A stretch of DNA of 44,117 nucleotides from Lachnospiraceae bacterium (GTDB taxonomy: Bacteria > Bacillota > Clostridia > Lachnospirales > Lachnospiraceae): assembly GCA_017479935.1 (NCBI GenBank), contig JAFVBO010000100.1:1-44117 (forward strand), in the 5' to 3' direction. Positions 15,896 to 24,190 of the stretch are shown piece after piece (the stretch's first letter is position 1; each line of letters opens with the position of its first letter). The notes beneath the pieces were generated by a model. That model saw only the letters and a list, made by a program, of their open reading frames with translations, did no database searches and was not told the origin of the DNA. The position numbers were made by a program, and so were the translations under genes.

Positions 15896-16350
15896 GTTCG
15901 GGGAAATCTTGCTTTTAAAAAGAATTTCCCCGCATGGGAGCCTCTCGCTCTAACCTGCCATGCGGGGAAATGTTGCATTTTCAGAAAATTTCCCCGTACA
16001 GCAGACTCTTTCCAAACCCTGCCAGACGGTGAAAAATTGTATTTAGAGATAATTTCCCCGCACAAAAAACTCTTATCAAATCCTCTCATACGGGGATATA
16101 TTGAATTTTGAGAATAATTCCCCGCATGAAAGCCTCTTGATATGCCCTTTCATGCGGGGAAATGTTGCATTTTCAGAAAAATCCCCCGTACAGCAATCTC
16201 TTATCAAGCCCTTTCATACAGGGAAAAATTGTATTTTGAGAAAATTTCCCCGCACAGCAGTCTCTCACTAAGCCCTGACATGCGGGGAAAAAAATATATG
16301 AGAGAATTTCCCCGAGGGGAGCCCTCTTGCCAAGCCCGCCAGAAGCCATA
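15896..16350 (-). repeat. 64-nt tandem repeat array, family B (six hairpins plus two decayed ends)
   Basis: Left arms of the form TTTCCCCGCATG start at 15925, 15989, 16053, 16117, 16181 and 16245, exactly 64 nt apart. A remnant right arm is at 15896-15906 and a decayed unit at about 16307. The hairpin at 16118-16161 has a perfect 15-bp stem; units 1 and 6 have 12 bp. Units 1 and 4, 2 and 5, and 3 and 6 resemble each other most, a higher-order period of 192 nt. Read on the minus strand, stems end in GCGGGGAAA followed by T-rich sequence. The region also yields long translations on both strands, but they follow the repeat and look spurious. Confidence 0.85.
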
Positions 16351-16401
16351 ACCATAAGGAATTTCCCGAACTGGTGGTTTCTGAACAAAGCAGCTAGCTT
16401 T

Positions 16402-17643
16402 TTAGCGGGCGAACACTTCCCGAATATCCGCATAACCTTCCGTCTGCAGCTGATCCTTCTGGAATTTCTTGTTCTTTGCCATGACGTTGACCAGAACCTG
16501 ATGTCCTTTTTCGCGCAGCGCGGCGGCTTCCTTCATCACTTCACAAAGCTTCTCGGAGGGCAGGTTCTTCTCCACAAGAAACGCGATGCGATCCCGGCTT
16601 CCGGGAACCTTGAAGCCCTGATCCAGCAGGATGGTGATGATGCGCTCGAAGCCGATCGAGAAGCCGCAAGCCGGGGTCTGCAGGTTTGTGAAACGGCCCA
16701 CCATCTCATCGTAGCGGCCGCCGCCGCCACAGGAGCAGTTTAAGCCGTCAATTTCAATTTCGAAAATGGTGCCGGTGTAGTAGCTCATGCCACGAACCAG
16801 CGTCGGGTCGAACATCAGCTCGAAGGGAACTGCCTTCACGGCTTCCACGCTGGCGGTGATTTCCTTCAGGCTGTCCACCGCTTCTTTATTCTCAAGCAGG
16901 TCACCCACGTAAGCCAGGCGGTCCTCGGCAGCATTCAGCCCGTCAAAGATCTGGCCGTACTTTTCCACGGCTTCCGGCGCGAAGCCGCTCTCCAAAAGCT
17001 CTGCCTTCACGCCGTCCACGCCGATCTTGTCCATCTTGTCCAGAATGATGAAGACCTTGTCGTAATCGGCCTCCGCAAAACCGCTGAGCGCCGCCATCGC
17101 CTTTAAGATGCGGCGGTCGTTGATGTGCACGCGGAAGTTCTGAAAGCCCAGCTTGCCAAGGAGCGTTGTGGTGGCGGTGATGCATTCGATTTCCGCCAGG
17201 TTCGTCGGCTCGCCCAGGATATCAATATCACACTGATAGAACTGGCGGAAACGACCTTTCTGCGGACGGTCCGCGCGCCAGACCGGCCCGATCTGCAGCG
17301 CCTTGAAGGGCTTGGGCAGCTCGTTCGCGTGATTGGAGTAATAGCGCACCAGCGGAACCGTGAGGTCGTAGCGCATGCCGGCGTCCACCAGATCATCCGG
17401 GGTCTTCGCCTCTTCCAGCTTCAGCTTCTCGCCGCGCTTCATCACCTTGAAGATCAGCTTTTCATTCTCGCCGCCCTGCTTGCTGCTCAGGTTTTCGATG
17501 CTCTCCATCGCCGGCGTTTCCATCGGGGTGAAACCAAAGCTCTTGTATGTTTCTTTGATTAATGCGATCACATAATCGCGAATTTCCATCTCCTCCGGCA
17601 TAATGTCCTTCATGCCGGTGACGGGCTTCTTATTCAATGCCAT
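16402..17643 (-). CDS. hisS: Histidyl-tRNA synthetase
   Basis: Charges tRNA-His in the cytosol. It has 413 residues, normal for the bacterial enzyme. Class II motifs are visible: motif 2 in RPQKGRFRQFYQCDIDILGE, the histidine-specific loop LVRGMSYYTGTIFEIE, and motif 3 in GGGGRYDEMVG with GFSIGFERI. The C-terminal anticodon-binding domain is present (about 325-413). The start lies 11 nt after the acyl-ACP thioesterase stop and no T-box leader fits there, so it is expressed as part of the upstream unit. Confidence 0.97.
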   Translation of the reverse strand: MALNKKPVTGMKDIMPEEMEIRDYVIALIKETYKSFGFTPMETPAMESIENLSSKQGGENEKLIFKVMKRGEKLKLEEAKTPDDLVDAGMRYDLTVPLVRYYSNHANELPKPFKALQIGPVWRADRPQKGRFRQFYQCDIDILGEPTNLAEIECITATTTLLGKLGFQNFRVHINDRRILKAMAALSGFAEADYDKVFIILDKMDKIGVDGVKAELLESGFAPEAVEKYGQIFDGLNAAEDRLAYVGDLLENKEAVDSLKEITASVEAVKAVPFELMFDPTLVRGMSYYTGTIFEIEIDGLNCSCGGGGRYDEMVGRFTNLQTPACGFSIGFERIITILLDQGFKVPGSRDRIAFLVEKNLPSEKLCEVMKEAAALREKGHQVLVNVMAKNKKFQKDQLQTEGYADIREVFAR

Positions 17644-17654
17644 CTTTCTTCTCC

Positions 17655-18392
17655 TTATTTAAGCTCTACCACCGCGTAGATGGTTTCATCCGGAGCCATC
17701 AACTTGATCAGGTAGGAATCCTCCTGATTGTACAGGCCCAGCTGCATCTGGTCGCCGCGCACGGCAGGCCGGCGATACTCCGCGCGGATCTGGGACACGG
17801 TCCAGTCCGCGGGCAGGCCTTTCTCCTCGCGATATTCCCGGGCGCAGGCATCCGCCAGGCGAATGTACTGTCCGTTGTTGACATGGTGATTGGTGTCCAG
17901 GAGTTCCTCGGAAACCGGGAACGGCGGGTATAAGCGCCGGGGCGAGTCCGCTAACGGCAGGTGAAGCTTGCGGCTGCACTCCGGCATCTCAAACGGCTCG
18001 TCCTTTCCGTAGGGCAGCATATACGGGTCCGTAATGCGCATCGGGCGGCCGGTGTGAATGTTGACCAGGGTCCAGAAAGAATTTGCCTTTACGATCTTGT
18101 TTCCTTCTTCATCTGCGATGAAGAACTGTCGTCTGGCCAGCGCCGCGGTGGCTTCGATGGGCATGGTCCCGATGGTGATCCGCTCGCCCAGGCGGGGCAT
18201 GCGCTCCGGAACGATCTGCCAGGAGGCCGTCATCCAGGCGACACCCTCTTCGCGCAGTTTATCTAACCCCAATCCCACGTCTTCCGACTGGAAGGTGGAG
18301 CAGTCCTGCAGATAATTGATGAGGCTGCGGACGGTCAGTACCTTGTCCTCTCCTACCTCGCTGAACCGAACACGACTGTCAAATGTATACAT
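17655..18392 (-). CDS. Acyl-ACP thioesterase
   Basis: Hydrolyses acyl-acyl carrier protein to free fatty acid. It has 245 residues in two hot-dog halves. The first begins MYTFDSRVRFSEVGEDKVL, and the second carries the typical DTNHHVNNGQYIRLA, whose Asn and His are the expected catalytic residues. Family members occur widely in Clostridia. It lies between hemZ and hisS on the same strand, with two copies of a short palindromic repeat in the spacer on the hemZ side. Confidence 0.9.
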   Translation of the reverse strand: MYTFDSRVRFSEVGEDKVLTVRSLINYLQDCSTFQSEDVGLGLDKLREEGVAWMTASWQIVPERMPRLGERITIGTMPIEATAALARRQFFIADEEGNKIVKANSFWTLVNIHTGRPMRITDPYMLPYGKDEPFEMPECSRKLHLPLADSPRRLYPPFPVSEELLDTNHHVNNGQYIRLADACAREYREEKGLPADWTVSQIRAEYRRPAVRGDQMQLGLYNQEDSYLIKLMAPDETIYAVVELK

Positions 18393-18415
18393 AACTTCTC
18401 CTTCAAAAGTACTGT

Positions 18416-18466
18416 GACAGAGGTCCGTCCCCTGTCAGAAAATCTGACAGAGAACCGTCCCCTGTC
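18416..18466. repeat. Two copies of a 21-nt palindromic repeat (GACAGGGGACGG...CTGTC type)
   Basis: Copies at 18416-18436 and 18446-18466, period 30. On the minus strand each reads GACAGGGGACGG, two variable bases, then CTCTGTC, with GACAG/CTGTC arms. Repeats of this form are scattered in many Firmicutes genomes. The HemZ stop codon (18465-18467) straddles the end of one copy. Confidence 0.75.
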
Positions 18467-19988
18467 AGAATTGGAAGAGCTGCTTCTTGCGCTCGATCAT
18501 CTCGTCGATCTTTTCCATGTACAGGAGCACATCCTTGATGTTGTCCGCGCGTTCGATCCGGCCATCCGGGAAGACCGCTTTGGTGGTGGAGCCGGCGCCG
18601 AGCGCTACGATGCTCTGCTTTTCTTCCATGATCAGGATGTTGTAGATGCCGGCTTTTCCCGGCATGGCGTAGCCGACGTTTTCCAGGTTTCCGGCCATGT
18701 TCTTCTGGCGGTACAGGTAGTACGGCGCCATGCCCATTCCGCGGGCGTAATCCTCGGTGATCTGCATCATGGCATCGGAGTTTTCCATGTGATAACCGGC
18801 GTAGTCTTCCCGCTGTCGGTTTAAGCGCGAGGCGCGCTTGACGGCCAGGGAATGGACGGTCAGGTTGTCCGGGCGCAGGCGGGAGAGCTCTTTCATGGTG
18901 TGCTCTACGTCTTCCTTTGTCTCGTCCGGGAGCCCCAGGATGATGTCCATGTTGATGTTGTCAAAACCGAGCGTTCGCGCGAGCTCATAGATCTCCACAA
19001 TCTGTTCCACCGTGTGCCGCCGCCCGATGATGTCGAGCGTTTTCTGCTTCATGGTCTGCGGGTTGATGGAAATGCGGGTGACCCGGTGCTTCTTTATCAC
19101 GCGAAGCTTCTCCTCGGTGATGCTGTCCGGGCGGCCGGCCTCCACTGTGAACTCCAGCAGATGGGATAGGTCCAACGTTTCCTCCACTTTCGTGAGCAAA
19201 CGGTCCATCTGTTCTGCCGAGAGCGTCGTAGGGGTGCCTCCGCCGATATAAACAGAATTCAGCGGCCGCCCACGGAAGGCCTCCGCTGTATAGTCAATCT
19301 CTTTACAAACACAGTCCAGATACGCGTCCACATGCTTTTCGAAGCGCGCAAGCGGATAGGAGGTAAAGGAGCAGTAAAAACAGGTGGTGGGACAGAACGG
19401 AATTCCGATGTACAGGCTGTATCCGCGTTCATAATCGATCCGGGACAGAATTTCTTTCTCCCGGTGGGCGATTTCGATCGCGAGGGAAGTCTTCTTCTCC
19501 CCCGTGAGATACTGGCCTTTCATGTAGTTTCGAATGTCCTCATCCGAAGCGCCTTCCTCCAGCAGCCCCATGGCAATCTTCGTGGGACGGATCCCGGTCA
19601 GGGTTCCCCAGGGGAGCTCTTTCCCCGTATCTGCTGAGAAGAGCGCGTACAGTTCCTGTTTCAGGGCGATTTTGGTGGCCTTCCGGTCAGACGCCGGCAC
19701 ATAGACTTTGCCGCGCGCGCTGATGCGCCCGCCCGCCTCGTAGGCGGTTCTGATGCCATCCTCTTCGTAGATGGCGTAGACGGTGCGATCCGGCTTTCCA
19801 TCCACCGACGTTTCACTTTTTTCTTCGCCAAAACCTTCGGACGACTGCCCGTCTCCGGCAAAAGAAGAATCCGGGATTTCTTCCACCAGCACCGGGTTTT
19901 TTTCGATCTCTTCCCCCGGATAAAAGGACGTCAGAAGCCCCCGGATATCGTATTCATAATCGATTTTATTCAAACAAATTCGAATCAT
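18465..19988 (-). CDS. hemZ: Oxygen-independent coproporphyrinogen III oxidase-like radical SAM enzyme
   Basis: HemZ-type protein of 507 residues. It has an N-terminal extension of about 170 residues, then the radical SAM core with the cluster motif CPTTCFYC in YIGIPFCPTTCFYCSF, the YIGGGTPTTL motif and NINMDIILGLPDET. The extension is typical of the HemZ branch and distinguishes it from HemN and HemW. Expected reaction: oxidative decarboxylation of coproporphyrinogen III for haem or related tetrapyrroles. No other tetrapyrrole genes are nearby. The start has only a weak ribosome site and the leader carries the hairpin element at 20030-20087. Confidence 0.9.
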   Translation of the reverse strand: MIRICLNKIDYEYDIRGLLTSFYPGEEIEKNPVLVEEIPDSSFAGDGQSSEGFGEEKSETSVDGKPDRTVYAIYEEDGIRTAYEAGGRISARGKVYVPASDRKATKIALKQELYALFSADTGKELPWGTLTGIRPTKIAMGLLEEGASDEDIRNYMKGQYLTGEKKTSLAIEIAHREKEILSRIDYERGYSLYIGIPFCPTTCFYCSFTSYPLARFEKHVDAYLDCVCKEIDYTAEAFRGRPLNSVYIGGGTPTTLSAEQMDRLLTKVEETLDLSHLLEFTVEAGRPDSITEEKLRVIKKHRVTRISINPQTMKQKTLDIIGRRHTVEQIVEIYELARTLGFDNINMDIILGLPDETKEDVEHTMKELSRLRPDNLTVHSLAVKRASRLNRQREDYAGYHMENSDAMMQITEDYARGMGMAPYYLYRQKNMAGNLENVGYAMPGKAGIYNILIMEEKQSIVALGAGSTTKAVFPDGRIERADNIKDVLLYMEKIDEMIERKKQLFQF

Positions 19989-20029
19989 CGTTTTCGTATC
20001 GTAGTTTTATGGTGGCGTTTTCAGCACAT

Positions 20030-20087
20030 GTCCCAGGCCATCCTCCTACGGCGTATGTCGCGCCTTTGGCGCTTCCGCCTGGGACTG
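20030..20087 (-). other. Hairpin element in the hemZ leader, with a relative at the right window edge
   Basis: GTCCCAGGC (20030-20038) pairs with GCCTGGGAC (20077-20085). Inside, GCGCC-TTT-GGCGC (20060-20072) forms a second stem. Bases 20051-20087 align with the reverse strand of 44081-44117. There the inner stem is GCACC/GGTGC, a compensating pair change that supports a structured RNA or DNA element. Confidence 0.65.
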
Positions 20088-20109
20088 TCGTGGTGAATTG
20101 TTTTTTTCG

Positions 20110-20748
20110 TCACATGCCCGCCACGTAGTTGTACAGCTTTTCATCGCCGATGGTTGTGGCTCCTTCATGGCCGGGAAGCACCAGGGTTTCATCCGGCAGC
20201 ACAAAGAGCTTGTCCTTGATGGAGCGCACCAGCGTTCTCATGGAACCCGTCGGCAGATCCGTGCGGCCGCAGGACCCTTCAAACAGCGTGTCGCCGGAAA
20301 AAAGCAGATTTTCCGCCGGTACATAATAGCAGACACCGCCCTCGGTGTGGCCGGGTGTGGCAATCACCCGGATATCAAATCCGGCGAGTGAAAGCCGTTC
20401 CCCGTCCTTGCACCAGGTATCCGCCGCGGCGGTAACGCCCTGCCCTGCCCAGCTTCCCGACAGGTTCATCATGGGGTTTGCCAGAAGGTTTTTCTCGTTC
20501 TCCCCCGCGTACACCGGCACCTGCCAGGCTTCCTTCACGGCCTTTAATGCCGCGATGTGATCGTAATGCCCATGGGTTAACAGGATGGCCTTCGGAATAA
20601 GATTATTCTGCTTCGCGTAGTCCAGGATCCGGGGCGCGTTATCCGCGGGGTCCACCAGGATCATTTCCTTCGTTTCCTCGTTCACAAGAAAGTAGACATT
20701 CGTCTGGATGGGTCCCAGCACAAAATGCCGGACTCTCGCTTTTCCCAT
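20110..20748 (-). CDS. MBL-fold metallo-hydrolase (glyoxalase II-like)
   Basis: A protein of 212 residues with the beta-lactamase-fold metal motif THGHYDH at about residue 59-65, then TPGHTEGG and FSGDTLFEGSCGRTDLPTG, and a C-terminal LPGHEGATTIGDE. This is the pattern of small hydroxyacylglutathione hydrolase-like hydrolases. Such genes commonly sit between rel and hemZ in clostridia. The natural substrate is uncertain. The ribosome site AAGGAGG is 12 nt from the start, slightly long. Confidence 0.9.
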   Translation of the reverse strand: MGKARVRHFVLGPIQTNVYFLVNEETKEMILVDPADNAPRILDYAKQNNLIPKAILLTHGHYDHIAALKAVKEAWQVPVYAGENEKNLLANPMMNLSGSWAGQGVTAAADTWCKDGERLSLAGFDIRVIATPGHTEGGVCYYVPAENLLFSGDTLFEGSCGRTDLPTGSMRTLVRSIKDKLFVLPDETLVLPGHEGATTIGDEKLYNYVAGM

Positions 20749-20777
20749 TTTCTTAAAGGGCCTCCTTACCCTGCGGA

Positions 20778-23090
20778 TCAGCCGCTCGCCCGGTCGATAT
20801 CAATCACGCCGGGGATCTGGCGGATCTTATCCACCAGGCGGTTTAACTCATCGGTTCCGGCCACTTCAAAGCCCACCGTGATCGTGCCCTTGCCCTGCTT
20901 GCTGGTGCGGGCGCTTAAGTTGGCAATATCGATCCCGCGCTCGGTAAAGGTGCGGCTTAAGTCCACCATCATACCGGTTCGGTTCGTCACGTAAACCTTG
21001 ATCTCCACCGCGTAACGCTGGTTGGTGGAGGCGTCTTCCGGCTGCTCCCACTCCGCCTCGATGATGCGCGCGCGCTCATCCTCCGGCAGGTTCATCATGT
21101 TGACGCAATCGGAACGGTGCACGGAAATGCCGCGCCCGCGGGTGACAAAGCCGATGATTTCATCGCCCGGCACCGGGTTACAGCAGCGGGAGAAATGCAC
21201 GGCCAGATCGTGCACACCCTTGACGACGATGCCGCCGCGGCCCTTCTGACGGATCGCGTGTTTATCAGCCTGCTCGCCGATATCCTGCAGGATGTCCTCG
21301 TCGGTGATCTCCGTCGCTTTCTTCTTCTCGTTTTCTTCCACCAGGCGGTTGACCACCTGGGCTTCTTTCAGGCCGCCGTGGCCGATGGCCGCCAGGATGG
21401 ATTCCCAGTCGACAAAGCCGTACTTCTGGAGCACAACCTCCATGTATTCCGGTTTGTTAAGGTCACTGAAGACGTATCCCTTGGCCTTACAGTATTTTTC
21501 AACCGCTTCCTTGCCCTTCTGGATGTTCTCCTCCCGGGACGCGGATTTAAACCATTGGTTGATTTTGTTGCGTGCCTGTGAACTCTTGACAAAGTCCAGC
21601 CAGTCGCGGCTGGGACCACGGGAGTTCTGCGAGGTGATGACCTCGACCCGGTCGCCGTTCTGCAGATGATAATCAATCGGCACCAGGCGGCTGTTCACGC
21701 GGGCGCCCACCATGCGGTTGCCCACGGCGCTGTGGATGGAGTAGGCAAAGTCCACTGGCGTGGAACCGGCCGGCAGCGTTTTCACATCTCCGCTGGGCGT
21801 AAAGCAATACACGCTCTCGGAGAACATGTTAAAGTCATTCTTGACGGAGCTTAAAAACTCCTTGTTGTCCGGCATCTCCTGCTGCCACTCGAGCACCTCG
21901 CGCAGCCACTTCATCTTGTTGGCTTCGCTCTGCTCCAGGGCCTTGCCGCTGCCGCTCTCCTTGTACTTCCAGTGGGCGGCGATACCGTATTCCGCGGTGC
22001 GGTGCATCTCAAAGGTGCGGATCTGAATTTCAAAGGGGATGCCAAGGCTGGAAATCAGCGTTGTATGTAACGACTGATAGCGGTTGGGCTTCGGCATGGC
22101 GATGTAATCCTTAAAACGCCCCGGAATAGGTTTGTAGCGTTCATGGATGACGCCGAGCGCCGCGTAACAGTCCTTCAGATCCTCGACCAGAATGCGGATG
22201 GCAAACAGGTCATAGATCTGGTCCAGGGTTTTATCCTGGGTTTTCATCTTTTTATAGATACTGAAGATGTGTTTGACTCGTCCGGTGATGGTGCCTTCGA
22301 TGCCGGCGCTCTCCAGGCTCTGTTTCACTTCGCGGATGATGCCGCTGATGAAGCGCTCCCGCTCGATCTCCGTGGAGGAGAGGCGGTTGTACAGGTCTGC
22401 GTAGACCTCCGGCTCCAGGTATTTTAAGGACAGGTCATCGAGCTCCGTCTTGATCTTGCTGATACCTAAGCGGTCCGCGATCGGCGCGTAGATTTCCAGC
22501 GTCTCTCTCGCTTTTTCGATCTGCTTGTGCGGCGGCATGAACTCCAGCGTGCGCATGTTGTGCAGGCGGTCCGCCAGCTTGATCAAGATAACGCGGATAT
22601 CCTTGGCCATGGCCAGGAACATCTTGCGGAGGTTTTCCGCCTGTACTTCCACCTTGTCTGCCTGCCAGGAAATCTGGGTCAGCTTGGTGACGCCGTCCAC
22701 CAAAAGCGCGACTTCCTCGCCAAACTGCTCCGTGAGCTCCTCCAGCGTGACATCCGTGTCCTCCACCACGTCATGTAACAGCGCGGCGATGATGGATTCC
22801 TTATCGAGCTGCAGCTGCGCTAAGATGGTGGCCACGCAGATGGGGTGCACAATGTAGGGCTCCCCGGATTTTCGTTTCTGTTCCTTGTGCGCCGCGCGCG
22901 CCAGGCGATACGCCTGCTCGACTTTCGTTAAATCGTCCGACGGATGATAGCGATGGATCTCAGTGACGAGCTTATCGTACAACTCATCCGGGTCGCCGGA
23001 GAACGCCGGTGCTACAGAAACTCCGGCCGGTTTTGCCAGAATCCTCTTTCCCTCTGTCTGTATATTTACATTTGCTGTCTGTTCCGACAT
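20778..23090 (-). CDS. relA: Bifunctional (p)ppGpp synthetase/hydrolase
   Basis: Long Rel/SpoT-type enzyme of 770 residues controlling the stringent response. The HD hydrolase domain is intact (AALLHDVVEDTDV). The synthetase domain contains RFKDYIAMPKPNRYQSLHTT, with the RxKD signature of bifunctional enzymes. TGS (about 420-480), a conserved helical/zinc-finger region (HFSRCCNPVPGDEIIGFVTRG) and a C-terminal ACT domain (about 690-765) follow. AAGGAGGTG is an excellent ribosome site. It is 84 nt downstream of pfkA. Confidence 0.96.
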   Translation of the reverse strand: MSEQTANVNIQTEGKRILAKPAGVSVAPAFSGDPDELYDKLVTEIHRYHPSDDLTKVEQAYRLARAAHKEQKRKSGEPYIVHPICVATILAQLQLDKESIIAALLHDVVEDTDVTLEELTEQFGEEVALLVDGVTKLTQISWQADKVEVQAENLRKMFLAMAKDIRVILIKLADRLHNMRTLEFMPPHKQIEKARETLEIYAPIADRLGISKIKTELDDLSLKYLEPEVYADLYNRLSSTEIERERFISGIIREVKQSLESAGIEGTITGRVKHIFSIYKKMKTQDKTLDQIYDLFAIRILVEDLKDCYAALGVIHERYKPIPGRFKDYIAMPKPNRYQSLHTTLISSLGIPFEIQIRTFEMHRTAEYGIAAHWKYKESGSGKALEQSEANKMKWLREVLEWQQEMPDNKEFLSSVKNDFNMFSESVYCFTPSGDVKTLPAGSTPVDFAYSIHSAVGNRMVGARVNSRLVPIDYHLQNGDRVEVITSQNSRGPSRDWLDFVKSSQARNKINQWFKSASREENIQKGKEAVEKYCKAKGYVFSDLNKPEYMEVVLQKYGFVDWESILAAIGHGGLKEAQVVNRLVEENEKKKATEITDEDILQDIGEQADKHAIRQKGRGGIVVKGVHDLAVHFSRCCNPVPGDEIIGFVTRGRGISVHRSDCVNMMNLPEDERARIIEAEWEQPEDASTNQRYAVEIKVYVTNRTGMMVDLSRTFTERGIDIANLSARTSKQGKGTITVGFEVAGTDELNRLVDKIRQIPGVIDIDRASG

Positions 23091-23174
23091 GCCGACGCAC
23101 CTCCTTCCCGGTGATAAACTCTTGTTTTATTATTCAACACAGTTCCCTGGCTTCTTGCAGAGCTGTGCTGGTAT

Positions 23175-24149
23175 TTATTTAGCTAATATCTTGCTAATTC
23201 GATATTCATTCTCCGGAATGCGCTTCTTCATAGCCAGCGCTTCCTCGATGTCGATATCCGTAAAGGTACCGTCCCGGTGGCAGATGACGCGGTTGTACAC
23301 ACCCTGCTCCATCCGCTCCACAGCCAGCTCGCCCATGATGGTGGCATACACGCGGTCCTTGCAGGTGGGGCTGCCGCCGCGCTGCATGTATCCTAAGATC
23401 GTGGCGCGGGTTTCGATCCCGGTGGCCGCCTCAATCCGGCGGGCCATGCTGGTCGAATGGCCGATGCCCTCCGCGTTGATGATGATGTGATGCTTTTTGC
23501 CGCGATGCCGGTCTTCGATCATCTTATCCACCAGCGTCTGCTCGTTTCCGTCGTAGGTTTCCGGCATCAGGATGTCCTCCGCGCCGTTGGCCAGGCCGCA
23601 CCACAAGGCGATGTAGCCGGCGTTTCGTCCCATGACTTCGATGATGCTGCAGCGCTCGTGCGAGGTGGAGGTATCACGGATCTTATCGATGGCTTCCATG
23701 GCCGTGTTGACAGCCGTGTCAAAGCCGATGGTGTAGTCCGTGCAGCTGATGTCCAGATCGATGGTGCCGGGAATGCCCATCACCTTGATGCCGTGACGGG
23801 ACAGCGCCAAAGCGCCGCGGTAGGAACCGTCCCCGCCGATCACCACCAGCCCGTCGATGCCGTGCTTGTGGCAGATCTGCGCCGCTTCCTCCTGCACCTC
23901 CGGCTCCACAAACTGCGGACAGCGGGCCGTGTACAGAATGGTTCCGCCCTTCTGTATGATTTCGGAAACGCTCCGGCTGTTCATGTCAAAAATTTCTTCG
24001 TTTAAAAGCCCCGAGTATCCTCTCTGGATTCCCTTGACCTGCATCCCGTAGTGAACACCGGTGCGCACAACAGCGCGAATGGCCGCGTTCATTCCCGGCG
24101 CGTCTCCGCCGCTTGTCATGACGGCGATCGTTCTGATTGCTTCTGACAT
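23175..24149 (-). CDS. pfkA: 6-phosphofructokinase
   Basis: Phosphorylates fructose 6-phosphate in glycolysis. It has 324 residues. MTSGGDAPGMNAAIRAVVR opens the ATP site, GGDGSYRGA is the form expected for ATP use rather than pyrophosphate, and the catalytic loop is GTIDLDISCTDYTIGFDTA. The catalytic Asp of TIDxD is present, although the Asn common in other bacteria is Leu here. It follows dnaE by 41 nt. Confidence 0.95.
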   Translation of the reverse strand: MSEAIRTIAVMTSGGDAPGMNAAIRAVVRTGVHYGMQVKGIQRGYSGLLNEEIFDMNSRSVSEIIQKGGTILYTARCPQFVEPEVQEEAAQICHKHGIDGLVVIGGDGSYRGALALSRHGIKVMGIPGTIDLDISCTDYTIGFDTAVNTAMEAIDKIRDTSTSHERCSIIEVMGRNAGYIALWCGLANGAEDILMPETYDGNEQTLVDKMIEDRHRGKKHHIIINAEGIGHSTSMARRIEAATGIETRATILGYMQRGGSPTCKDRVYATIMGELAVERMEQGVYNRVICHRDGTFTDIDIEEALAMKKRIPENEYRISKILAK

Positions 24150-24190
24150 ACGTTTCGTCCTCCTGCCTGACAGTATTCCTTTAGACTACA

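Noticed and set aside
15676-16089. Long open frames through the hairpin array on both strands
   Set aside because: The 64-nt period is not a multiple of three, so the translation shifts frame from unit to unit. The frames are shadows of the repeats, and no ribosome site fits.
15581-16350. Possible CRISPR array in the regular repeats
   Set aside because: The repeated part forms long hairpins and the sequence between stems is also conserved among copies, with no unique spacers. Repeat units diverge, and no cas gene is nearby.
16385-16401. T-box control of hisS
   Set aside because: A T-box would have to lie upstream of the hisS start (17644 and beyond), where only 11 nt separate it from the preceding gene.
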